Positions 1 through 5,048 of a DNA stretch of 6,742 bases are shown here, one piece after another. Within the stretch, counting starts at the first letter, position 1; every line of letters starts with the position of its first letter. A program made the translations under genes and the position numbers. The stretch spans positions 1-6,742 of the forward strand of contig JAITCS010000053.1 of the NCBI GenBank assembly GCA_031282935.1. Direction: 5' to 3'. The stretch is from Cellulomonadaceae bacterium (GTDB lineage: Bacteria > Actinomycetota > Actinomycetes > Actinomycetales > Cellulomonadaceae). The notes below the pieces were generated by a model. That model did no database searches. It was given only the letters and a program-made list of their open reading frames with translations, and was not told the DNA's origin.

Positions 1-1028
1 AACGCGAACAGCACGTAATTCCACGGCCACCACACCAGCGAGACCCCGGCGAAAGCGATCACGAAAGTCCAAATATATAAGATGAGCACGGCGCGGCGGT
101 GGGAGTGACCCAAGGCCAACATGCGATGATGCAGATGAGAACGATCCGGGTGGAACGGTGATTGCCCGCGCGCCAAGCGCCGGATAACCGCGAGCGCCAT
201 GTCAAGCAGGGGCAGCGAAACCACCACCAGCGGCAGCAGCAGCGGCACAAAAGCGGGAACGCCTTGCACCCCCGAGGTAATAGCGGGCGTGACGTGCGAG
301 GTCATCGAAATAGTGGCCCCCGCTAGCACCAAACCCAACACCATCGAACCCGAATCCCCCATGAAAATGTGCGAGGGGAAGAAGTTGTGCGGCAAAAATC
401 CGATGCACGCCCCGACCAGCGCCGCCAAAGTCAGTAAGGAGAGCGAGGCCAGATCGTTGGGGCTGGTTTCGCGCATCACATCGTAGGTATAAAGGAAGAA
501 AGCGACGCCGCCAATGGCGATCAGCCCCGCCGCCAACCCGTCCAAGCCGTCCACGAAATTCACTGCGTTCATGGTGGCCACCACAATCACCACCGTCACC
601 GCCAGGCTCAGTGTGGAGCCGGGGATGGTGAGCATGCCGGGGATGGGCCACATGGTCAGTTGCACCTGCATTTGGGCCATGAAGAGGGCGGCGAGCACCT
701 GACCAGCAAGTTTAGACATCCAATCGAGGTCCCAAATGTCATCCGCCCAGCCGAGCAGCGCCACAATGATCGCTCCCCCGGCAATGCCCCAAGGTTGGCG
801 CCCCGCAAAAATGCCCGCCAGAAATCGGGTTTGGCTGGCGAACATAATCGTGGCGACAATACCCGCCAAAATTGCGAGGCCGCCCAAGCGCGGGGTGGGC
901 ACCACATGAACGTCACGGGGCCGAACCGCCGAAACTGCGTGGGTTTTGCGCGCCAGCCAGCGCGCCAGCGGCGTGGTCAGGAACGTGACGGCCGCAGCGA
1001 TCAGCAACAGGAGCAGGTACACCCGCAC
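1..1028 (-). CDS. wecA: WecA/Rfe-type polyprenyl-phosphate GlcNAc-1-phosphate transferase (C-terminus off window)
   Basis: Membrane enzyme of the MraY/WecA/TagO family. By homology it transfers a HexNAc-1-phosphate from a UDP-sugar to polyprenyl phosphate, the first lipid-linked step of a cell-wall polysaccharide (in mycobacteria, the arabinogalactan linker). Reading from a GTG at 1028, 342 codons are open to the window edge. Visible family motifs are PTPRLGG (residues 44-50), the acidic GWADDIWDLDW block (93-103), NAVNFVDGLDGLAAG (154-168), HNFFPSHIFMGDSGS (214-228) and the His-rich HPDRSHLHHRM (293-303). Many hydrophobic stretches between them fit a polytopic membrane protein. An in-frame TAA three codons before the GTG fixes this as the most upstream likely start; a second GTG two codons in is possible. 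There is no Shine-Dalgarno, but a TAAATT box lies 6 nt upstream. The gene order after prmC matches actinobacterial rfe. The acceptor (undecaprenyl or decaprenyl) and the exact sugar cannot be read from the sequence. Confidence 0.92.
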   Translation of the reverse strand, partial: MRVYLLLLLIAAAVTFLTTPLARWLARKTHAVSAVRPRDVHVVPTPRLGGLAILAGIVATIMFASQTRFLAGIFAGRQPWGIAGGAIIVALLGWADDIWDLDWMSKLAGQVLAALFMAQMQVQLTMWPIPGMLTIPGSTLSLAVTVVIVVATMNAVNFVDGLDGLAAGLIAIGGVAFFLYTYDVMRETSPNDLASLSLLTLAALVGACIGFLPHNFFPSHIFMGDSGSMVLGLVLAGATISMTSHVTPAITSGVQGVPAFVPLLLPLVVVSLPLLDMALAVIRRLARGQSPFHPDRSHLHHRMLALGHSHRRAVLILYIWTFVIAFAGVSLVWWPWNYVLFA

Positions 1029-1226
1029 AGCGCCAATTTAGCACGGCGGGTTGGCGGTGGGCGGCAACCCGTCCGGCGCGAATTTCTTTGCCGAAAGCAT
1101 TTGCTGTTTCTACGCTGCGGGCTTGCCACTGGTCGCTTGGTTTCGACGGCGGGTGCAGGTTGGGCGGTGACCCGCACGTCAGGCTTTTGGTTTTGACAGT
1201 TTCGCTGGTTTCGCCAGTTTGACGGT
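1029..1226. other. Intergenic gap between prmC and wecA; expected sua5 absent
   Basis: These 198 bp contain no convincing reading frame on either strand. In the conserved actinobacterial order a Sua5/YwlC threonylcarbamoyl-AMP synthase gene lies here (in M. tuberculosis Rv1301, between the hemK/prmC gene and rfe). No remnant of it is recognisable. The gap has a short dyad CTGG-TTTCG-CCAG near 1205-1220, too weak to call a terminator, and a GTTTCGACGGCGG stretch at 1140-1152 that resembles the repeat core of the array at 4509-4808. Confidence 0.6.
1035..1040 (-). promoter_or_regulatory. Candidate -10 box for leaderless wecA transcript
   Basis: On the minus strand TAAATT (TANNNT pattern) ends 6 nt before the GTG start of wecA, and no Shine-Dalgarno is present. 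This spacing would place the transcription start at or next to the start codon, as is common for leaderless actinobacterial mRNAs. No good -35 element was found at 16-18 nt, so the call rests on the -10 box and its position only. Confidence 0.4.
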
Positions 1227-2120
1227 CTATCTGGGCGGCGGACGGCGGGCGGTCAGGTAGCGGTCGCGGTCGGTCAGGTCTTTTTTGGTTTCGATTTCGA
1301 TATACCCTGCTTTAGCCGCTAAGTTTCGAGTTGCTGGGCCTTGCTCGTCGCCGTGCTCCATGATTAACAGGCCGCCGGGCTTGAGCAGCTTCGCGGCCGC
1401 CTCAATAATGCCCTGCGGCACGGTAAGGCCATCAGCACCAAGACCGTACAGCGCCTGGGCTGGGTCATGGTCGCGGACCTCCTGGTCGCGCGGCACGGCA
1501 CCGGGGGGGATATACGGCGGGTTGCTGACCACGACATCCACTTTGTTGGTGAGGTCGGGCGGAGGTATCCGGGCGTCGCCGCGCCGCAGGTCAATAGGGT
1601 TGCCGGGGGGTGCTAGGGCGGCGATGTTAAGATGTGCCCACTGGTGGGCTTGGGCGTCAAGTTCGATGGCGTGTACCTCGGCGGAGGTTTCGGTGGCCAC
1701 CGCCAGGGCGATGGCACCACTGCCGGTGCAGAGGTCTATCACCACGGGCCTAGAACCTTGCTGAATTACCTGGAGCCGTTGCACCTCTGCGATGGCCGCC
1801 CCGGCCACGACCTCCGTTTCCGGCCTGGGAATAAACACACCTGGCCCCACGCGAAGCGTTAGGTTGCGGAAATGGGCAATCCCGGTCAAGTGCTGGAGCG
1901 GCACTCTTTCGGCTCGCTGCGCGATCAGCGCGTCAAATTGACCGCTGACATCATCCGGCAGTGCAGCACCCAGCAATGCCTGTACCTTGAGGGCATTTCG
2001 GTCAATCCCTAATGAGTGCGCCAGCAAAATCTCGGCGTCCACCCGCGCCGACTCCACCCCGGCCGCCGCCAAAACGCCAGCCCCACCCGCCAAAACTCCC
2101 GAAATATCCAACATCTGCAT
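1227..2120 (-). CDS. prmC: Peptide chain release factor N5-glutamine methyltransferase
   Basis: PrmC (HemK) methylates the glutamine of the GGQ motif in release factors RF1 and RF2, using S-adenosylmethionine, and this improves termination. The 297-residue protein has the family's usual length. It shows the N-terminal helical domain, then FIPRPETE (96-103), the SAM-binding motif I VIDLCTGSGAIALA (127-140), an acidic residue after strand 2 (AIELD, 151-155) and the diagnostic NPPYIPP (200-206) that holds the substrate glutamine. ATG at 2120 is used; a second ATG lies two codons in, and neither has a strong Shine-Dalgarno. Its target RF1 is encoded upstream on the same strand. In related genomes the two genes are close together, but here about 1.1 kb of toxin-antitoxin-like genes separates them, so prmC may depend on transcription through those genes or on a promoter within them. 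Confidence 0.96.
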   Translation of the reverse strand: MQMLDISGVLAGGAGVLAAAGVESARVDAEILLAHSLGIDRNALKVQALLGAALPDDVSGQFDALIAQRAERVPLQHLTGIAHFRNLTLRVGPGVFIPRPETEVVAGAAIAEVQRLQVIQQGSRPVVIDLCTGSGAIALAVATETSAEVHAIELDAQAHQWAHLNIAALAPPGNPIDLRRGDARIPPPDLTNKVDVVVSNPPYIPPGAVPRDQEVRDHDPAQALYGLGADGLTVPQGIIEAAAKLLKPGGLLIMEHGDEQGPATRNLAAKAGYIEIETKKDLTDRDRYLTARRPPPR

Positions 2121-2142
2121 TTATCTTCTTCAATAATTCCGA

Positions 2143-2229
2143 CTACGACAACGGTTCTTCAAGGTCAAACGCCAAGTTAACTGCCCGCGAAAGAGCCTTC
2201 TGAGGCGGAATTAGCACAATCTCGCGCAT
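2143..2229 (-). CDS. 28-codon ORF behind the ribbon-helix-helix gene, possible toxin remnant
   Basis: This short frame begins ATG CGC GAG and ends TAG. It starts 3 nt after the stop of the ribbon-helix-helix gene, a spacing typical of translationally coupled antitoxin-toxin pairs, and ends 22 nt before prmC. The product starts MREIVLIPP and is too short for a known toxin fold. The first residues loosely resemble the N-terminus of MazF/PemK toxins (…IVLVPFP), so it may be what is left of a deleted toxin gene. The resemblance is only a few residues; it could equally be a chance frame. No function is assigned. Confidence 0.25.
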   Translation of the reverse strand: MREIVLIPPQKALSRAVNLAFDLEEPLS

Positions 2230-2232
2230 TAC

Positions 2233-2466
2233 TTATCCCCAGATCACTGGTGGGTTGAAATCCTCAAGGTCTGGATACAGTTTTTCCCCTCCAGATTTAA
2301 TTGCTTCAAGGAGTTTCAGCTCGTCGCGATAAGCGCGGAACCTATCCAAATAAGTGATAGAACGGCGGATAGCCTCTGTGCGATTCCGTGCCCGACCTGC
2401 CGAAACCTCAGCGTCTATCGCAGCGAGTTCGTTGGCTTCCAATCGAATGGCGATTTGAGTTGACAC
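2233..2466 (-). CDS. Ribbon-helix-helix (CopG/Arc-like) antitoxin-type DNA-binding protein
   Basis: The 77-residue product begins VSTQIAIRLEANELAAID, a beta strand followed by a helix, then RNRTEAIRRSITYLDR, the second helix of a ribbon-helix-helix dimer. A charged C-terminal tail (about 45-77) ending in PPVIWG would be the partner-binding part if this is an antitoxin. Proteins of this shape are often antitoxins that repress their own promoter. The GTG start at 2466 is preferred because the fold begins there and a promoter lies just upstream; the frame also stays open back to a TTG at 2565, but that stretch is a copy of the prfA 3' end. No full-length toxin follows, only a 28-codon ORF, so the gene looks orphaned. 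The partner family cannot be named from sequence alone. Confidence 0.7.
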   Translation of the reverse strand: MSTQIAIRLEANELAAIDAEVSAGRARNRTEAIRRSITYLDRFRAYRDELKLLEAIKSGGEKLYPDLEDFNPPVIWG

Positions 2467-2472
2467 TTTCCA

Positions 2473-2501
2473 AACATACCACTTGTTATGGGCTGCGTGA
2501 A
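2473..2501 (-). promoter_or_regulatory. Candidate promoter of the ribbon-helix-helix gene
   Basis: On the minus strand TTCACG (2496-2501) and TATGTT (2473-2478) are separated by 17 nt. The -10 box ends 6 nt before the GTG start, so the transcript would be leaderless or nearly so. The promoter lies outside the 34-bp repeat, between it and the gene, so the gene could be expressed independently of prfA and hepT. If the protein represses itself, its operator should overlap this site. Confidence 0.4.
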
Positions 2502-2519
2502 AAGTGCCCCGTCTGGGCG

Positions 2520-2553
2520 AGGGGGCGGGGGCGGTGAGTTTGGCGGCTTCGTC
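2520..2553. repeat. 34-bp direct repeat, distal copy (duplicate of prfA 3' end)
   Basis: Identical to 3252-3285 except for one base (T at 2535 versus C at 3267). Read on the minus strand it encodes DEAAKLTAPAP, against [11 protein letters not shown] at the end of RF1, but the stop codon is missing: TCG stands where prfA has TAA, and the frame continues into the ribbon-helix-helix gene. Similarity stops sharply on both sides. Together the two copies bracket mntA and hepT with 698 bp between them. Confidence 0.9.
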
Positions 2554-2559
2554 CGAGTC

Positions 2560-2567
2560 CCCCAAAC
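2560..2567. repeat. 8-bp inverted repeat, left arm
   Basis: CCCCAAAC here pairs with GTTTGGGG at 3242-3249. Each arm lies just inside one 34-bp direct repeat, 6 nt and 2 nt from the respective border, so the two arms sit at the ends of the mntA-hepT segment like short terminal inverted repeats. The arms are short and GC-rich, so chance is not excluded. Confidence 0.4.
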
Positions 2568-2569
2568 AT

Positions 2570-2929
2570 TCAGGGCAAGACCAGTTCCGGCAATTCCGGC
2601 AATAACGAATCCAGAACGGGAATCAGATTATTGACTTCTATTGTTGCCGCGTCCCAAACAACTGCATCATCAATTTCATCATAGACATGAACAATCCTAT
2701 TTCTGAATCCGATGATTCGGACAATTCCGGGTATGAGGTTTGCGGTTTCTGGGTCATCCCTTCTGAGTCGCGCTAAAGCCTCCCCAAGAGTCAGCATCAT
2801 CCTCTCAACGGCAGCCCGCGTGCGAGCATCACCCAAATAGCTTTCGTAGGTCATGTCTTGCACGAAAGAGTGCGCTAAGGTTGCCGCATGCTTGGCATCG
2901 TATAAGTGCGCGAGGGATTTAGGATGCAT
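2570..2929 (-). CDS. hepT: HepT-like HEPN-domain ribonuclease toxin (type VII toxin-antitoxin)
   Basis: 119-residue all-helical protein of the HepT/DUF86 family. HepT proteins are RNases that cut RNA when free. The catalytic and regulatory RX4HXY motif is visible as RNRIVHVY (R76, H81, Y83); in the studied Shewanella system the partner MntA adds AMP units to the equivalent tyrosine and so silences the toxin. All three key residues are intact, so the toxin is predicted active. ATG at 2929 is chosen because the product begins at the usual place for the family (MHPKSLAHLYD) and overlaps the mntA stop by 11 nt, typical of coupled translation; a longer start at 2986 would lie deep inside mntA. The stop is 17 nt from the distal 34-bp repeat. 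The gene is much richer in A/T than prfA or wecA, which suggests acquisition. Confidence 0.88.
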   Translation of the reverse strand: MHPKSLAHLYDAKHAATLAHSFVQDMTYESYLGDARTRAAVERMMLTLGEALARLRRDDPETANLIPGIVRIIGFRNRIVHVYDEIDDAVVWDAATIEVNNLIPVLDSLLPELPELVLP

Positions 2930-3224
2930 ACAGTTCCTTGGCGGTTCGCGCGATTTCTTGGGCGAAAAATGGGTTCCTAATCGCACTCTTCGTTACCAAG
3001 TCCACCGGATAACCGACTATTTTTTCGAGATTGTCTTGCAGCTCGAAATAGGTACGGAACGGGTTATCGTATTGTTCTGGGAACTCCACCAGAAAGTCGA
3101 AATCACTGCGTTCCGGGTCGAAATCGTCCCTAAGCGCCGAGCCAAACAGCCACAGTTTGCGCACTTGGTGTTTTTGACAAACTGCAGCGATAGCTTGGGA
3201 ATCAGGGTACGCTGGCTTGGTCAT
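2919..3224 (-). CDS. mntA: MntA-like nucleotidyltransferase antitoxin (type VII toxin-antitoxin)
   Basis: 101-residue minimal nucleotidyltransferase. The signature LFGSALRDDFDPERSDFDF (residues 26-44) provides G28-S29 and the metal-binding pair D41/D43; VDLVT supplies the third acidic residue, D75. The spacer between GS and DXD is 11 residues, one longer than the consensus often quoted for the MntA family. The C-terminal RNPFFAQEIARTAKELY is typical of the family. MntA enzymes use ATP to attach AMP to the tyrosine of the HepT toxin, which neutralises it. The gene comes before hepT and overlaps it by 11 nt. ATG at 3224 lies 25 nt after the prfA stop; it has no clear Shine-Dalgarno but has a TAAAGT box 7 nt upstream. 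The pair could therefore be transcribed alone or by read-through from prfA. Confidence 0.9.
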   Translation of the reverse strand: MTKPAYPDSQAIAAVCQKHQVRKLWLFGSALRDDFDPERSDFDFLVEFPEQYDNPFRTYFELQDNLEKIVGYPVDLVTKSAIRNPFFAQEIARTAKELYAS

Positions 3225-3231
3225 ACACTCT

Positions 3232-3237
3232 ACTTTA
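3232..3237 (-). promoter_or_regulatory. Candidate -10 box for mntA
   Basis: TGTAAAGT on the minus strand gives an extended -10 (TAAAGT at 3232-3237) 7 nt before the ATG of mntA. A -35 element at normal spacing would fall inside the GC-rich 34-bp repeat, where none is recognisable. The site would let the toxin-antitoxin pair be transcribed from inside its own segment. Confidence 0.35.
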
Positions 3238-3241
3238 CAGC

Positions 3242-3249
3242 GTTTGGGG
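3242..3249. repeat. 8-bp inverted repeat, right arm
   Basis: GTTTGGGG, the reverse complement of CCCCAAAC at 2560-2567. It lies between the prfA stop codon and the mntA promoter, immediately inside the proximal 34-bp direct repeat. Confidence 0.4.
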
Positions 3250-4344
3250 TTAGGGGGCGGGGGCGGCGAGTTTGGCGGCTTCGTCTGCGGCGATGGCGGA
3301 TTGGATTACCGGCTCCAAGTCGCCTTGCAGCACTTGGTCGAGGTTGTACGCCTTGTAGCCGGTGCGGTGGTCGGCGATCCTGTTCTCTGGGAAGTTGTAG
3401 GTGCGGATGCGCTCGGAACGGTCGCGGGTGCGCACCTGGGACTGCCGCATGTCTGACGCCTCGGCGGCGGCGGCCTCCTGCTGGGCCGCCAGAATCCGAG
3501 AGCGGAGCACCCGCATCCCGGCTTCGCGGTTTTGAAGCTGCGACTTCTCGTTCTGCATCGCCACCACGATGCCCGTAGGCAGGTGGGTTATGCGAACCGC
3601 GCTGTCGGTGGTGTTGACGGACTGGCCGCCCGGCCCCGAGCTGCGGTACACATCTATTTTGAGGTCGTTGGGGTCAATGTCCACCTCGTCGTCCGTTTCG
3701 ACCTCGGGCATCACGATCACGCCGGCCGTCGAGGTGTGAATCCGGCCTTGGGTCTCGGTGGTAGGCACCCGCTGGACGCGGTGTACCCCGCCCTCGTACT
3801 TGAGGTGTGCCCATACGCCGTCTTGGGGCGCCACCGCTCCCCTGGCTTTGATGGCCAGGTGCACGGATTTGTAGCCGCCCAAGTCCGTTTCGGAGGCTTC
3901 AATTATCTGGGTGGCCCAGCCTTTTTGCTCCGCATAACGCAGGTACATGCGCAACAAGTCGCCCGCGAACAGGGAGGACTCCTCGCCCCCGGCGCCGCCC
4001 GTGATCTCGACGATCACGTCACGGCCGTCGTCCGGGTCTCGCGGCAACAGCACGTTTCGCAAGGTTTCGGCGGCGGCCGTTTCGGCCTCTTGCAAGGCGG
4101 GGAGTTCGGCGGCCAGGTCGGCGTCTTCGGCGGCCAACTCGGCAGCGGCCTCGGCGTCGTCGCTCGCGGAGCGCCAAGCGTCATAGGCTTTCGCAACTTG
4201 ACCTAATTCGGCGTACCGGCGCCCCAACTTGCGCGCCCTATCCTGATCCGAGTGGACGGACGGGTCGGCGAGTTGCTGCTCGATATCAACATATTCCGCG
4301 AGTAACGGCTCGGCGGCGGCAAACTGGTTGGCGGTAGTGGCCAC
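3250..4344 (-). CDS. prfA: Peptide chain release factor 1 (RF1)
   Basis: RF1 reads UAA and UAG stop codons in the ribosomal A site and triggers peptide release. The 364-residue protein has full family length. It shows GGAGGEES (117-123), the codon-recognition loop [14 protein letters not shown] (192-205) with PTT (194-196) in the place of the RF1 PXT tripeptide, and the catalytic [17 protein letters not shown] (235-251) whose GGQ (239-241) is the target of PrmC. The start is GTG at 4344, preceded by GAGGAG (4352-4357) with 7 nt spacing. The last 11 codons together with the first base of the TAA stop (34 bp) are repeated at 2520-2553, and a mntA-hepT pair follows after the stop. The promoter is uncertain; two hairpins occupy the region upstream. 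Confidence 0.97.
   Translation of the reverse strand: MATTANQFAAAEPLLAEYVDIEQQLADPSVHSDQDRARKLGRRYAELGQVAKAYDAWRSASDDAEAAAELAAEDADLAAELPALQEAETAAAETLRNVLLPRDPDDGRDVIVEITGGAGGEESSLFAGDLLRMYLRYAEQKGWATQIIEASETDLGGYKSVHLAIKARGAVAPQDGVWAHLKYEGGVHRVQRVPTTETQGRIHTSTAGVIVMPEVETDDEVDIDPNDLKIDVYRSSGPGGQSVNTTDSAVRITHLPTGIVVAMQNEKSQLQNREAGMRVLRSRILAAQQEAAAAEASDMRQSQVRTRDRSERIRTYNFPENRIADHRTGYKAYNLDQVLQGDLEPVIQSAIAADEAAKLAAPAP
3252..3285. repeat. 34-bp direct repeat, proximal copy (prfA codons 354-364)
   Basis: This copy is the functional 3' end of prfA, from the GAC of residue 354 to the first base of the TAA stop. It matches 2520-2553 at 33 of 34 positions. Because the match begins exactly on a codon boundary and ends at the stop, and because the segment between the copies carries a complete toxin-antitoxin pair, it resembles the border duplication seen where elements integrate into the 3' end of a housekeeping gene. 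Confidence 0.9.
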
Positions 4345-4378
4345 GGACCTGCTCCTCGGGATCGGAGATAAACTTCTT

Positions 4379-4439
4379 GGCTATTATCGCGCACCAAGGC
4401 CAAAATAGCCGGTTGGCACCGCCGCAGTTCGACGGTGCC
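4379..4439 (-). promoter_or_regulatory. Two consecutive hairpins upstream of prfA
   Basis: Two perfect 7-bp inverted repeats lie in a row: GGCTATT (4379-4385) with AATAGCC (4404-4410), and GGCACCG (4415-4421) with CGGTGCC (4433-4439, 11-nt loop). They begin 35 nt upstream of the prfA start. Neither is followed by a T-run in the direction of prfA transcription, so an intrinsic terminator is unlikely. They could be a leader structure or DNA-level sites. No promoter with good -35 and -10 spacing was found nearby. Confidence 0.4.
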
Positions 4440-4508
4440 CCGAACAAAAAATCAAAATAACCTACCCCAAAGCCCCGGTGCGACCTGCATGCAACACGGC
4501 GCGAGGCC

Positions 4509-4808
4509 GTGGTTTCGACGCGGCATCCGGTGGTTTCGACGCGGCACCCGGTGGTTTCGACAGGCTCAACCAACGGGCGCAGGAGGCAACCAACGGGGTT
4601 TCGGTGACCGACGCAGCCCGAGAGTAGAATCCGCTCGCGGACTCTGCCGAGGCCAGGAGGGAATAGGGAGCGCAGCGACCGCCACAGGCTCAACCAACGG
4701 GCACAGGCTCAACCAGCGGGCTGTGGTTTCGATGCGGCACCCGGTGGTTTCGACAGGCTCAACCAACGGGCGCAGGCTCAACCAACGGGCACGGGCTCAA
4801 CCAGCGGT
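4509..4808. repeat. Intergenic array of two interleaved repeat units
   Basis: Two unit types alternate. The first is 21 bp, starting GTGGTTTCGACGCGG, at 4509-4529, 4530-4550 and 4723-4743. The second has the core CAGGCTCAACCAACGGG, at 4561-4577, 4685-4701, 4704-4720, 4754-4770, 4773-4789 and, degenerate, 4792-4807; where tandem its period is 19 bp. A 54-bp block is repeated with one mismatch (4530-4583 and 4723-4776). The second unit read together with GTGGTTTCGA forms the dyad TGGTT…AACCA. Sequences of the type GGTTGAGCCTGTCGAAACC recur between genes of many actinobacteria (general knowledge), so this is probably a local expansion of a dispersed family. The array starts a few nt after the rpmE stop. 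Long frames through it encode only a low-complexity heptad and are not considered genes. Confidence 0.85.
4626..4645. repeat. Near-perfect palindrome inside the repeat array
   Basis: AGAATCCGC and GCGGACTCT are complementary at 8 of 9 positions with only TC between them. The palindrome lies in the non-repeated interior of the array (about 4598-4684), which also contains GGGAGCGCAGCGACCG, a word familiar from dispersed actinobacterial repeats. It may be the core of one mobile or recombinogenic repeat copy; no T-run follows it, so it is not called a terminator. Confidence 0.4.
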
Positions 4809-4810
4809 GC

Positions 4811-5029
4811 TTACTTCGCGGCGGCCTTCTTGCCGTAACGCGCCTCGAAGCGGGCCACGCGACCACCGGTGTCCAGAATCTTCTGCTTGCCAGTGTAGAA
4901 CGGGTGGCAGTTGTTGCACACCTCAACGTTGATCTTGCCGCTCTTCTCAGTGGAACGGGTGACAAAAGTGTTGCCACAAGTACAAACCACCTGGGTGGCG
5001 GCATAATCTGGGTGGATACCAGACTTCAT
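4811..5029 (-). CDS. rpmE: Large-subunit ribosomal protein L31, zinc-binding form
   Basis: 72-residue bacterial L31 of the 50S subunit, beginning MKSGIHPDY and containing CTCGNTF and [13 protein letters not shown]. The four cysteines C16, C18, C38 and C41 that hold zinc are present, so this is the C+ form rather than the zinc-independent paralogue. C+ L31 is known to serve as a zinc store that is replaced under zinc limitation. The start ATG at 5029 has a clear Shine-Dalgarno, AAGGAG (5036-5041), 6 nt upstream. It sits between rho and prfA as in other actinobacteria, but here a mannosyltransferase gene on the other strand separates it from rho and a repeat array separates it from prfA. A promoter and a foldable leader lie upstream. 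Confidence 0.97.
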   Translation of the reverse strand: MKSGIHPDYAATQVVCTCGNTFVTRSTEKSGKINVEVCNNCHPFYTGKQKILDTGGRVARFEARYGKKAAAK

Positions 5030-5035
5030 TTCATT

Positions 5036-5041
5036 CTCCTT
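5036..5041 (-). promoter_or_regulatory. Shine-Dalgarno of rpmE
   Basis: AAGGAG on the minus strand, 6 nt before the rpmE ATG. It is the strongest ribosome binding site in the window and contrasts with the genes that start without one. Confidence 0.85.
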
Positions 5042-5048
5042 GAACTAA

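Noticed and set aside
660..1196. Plus-strand frame of 178 codons opposite wecA
   Set aside because: The minus strand encodes an unbroken WecA-family protein with its motifs in order; the plus-strand product has no recognisable features.
1195..1226. Hairpin after prmC as an intrinsic terminator
   Set aside because: The stem CTGG/CCAG is only 4 bp and no T-run follows in the direction of prmC transcription.
2467..2565. TTG at 2565 as the start of the ribbon-helix-helix gene
   Set aside because: The added 33 residues derive from the duplicated prfA end and linker; the fold begins at the GTG at 2466, which also has its own promoter.
2930..2986. Upstream start at 2986 for hepT
   Set aside because: It would extend the overlap with mntA to 68 nt and add a non-family N-terminus; the ATG at 2929 gives the usual HepT length and a coupled overlap.
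2554..3251. Insertion sequence or integrase gene inside the mntA-hepT segment
   Set aside because: The segment is filled by mntA and hepT; no transposase or recombinase frame is present on either strand.
2853..3578. Plus-strand frame of 241 codons opposite hepT, mntA and prfA
   Set aside because: It is antisense to three genes with clear conserved motifs, and its product is low-complexity Arg/Cys/Gly-rich, as expected of a shadow frame.
4509..4808. Regularly spaced repeats as a CRISPR array
   Set aside because: Units are 19-21 bp and mostly directly adjacent, with no unique spacers of constant length and no cas genes.
4286..4932. Long frames on both strands through the repeat array as protein genes
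   Set aside because: They encode only the translated repeats (a VETTGCR-type heptad on the minus strand), overlap the prfA start or rpmE, and resemble no protein family.
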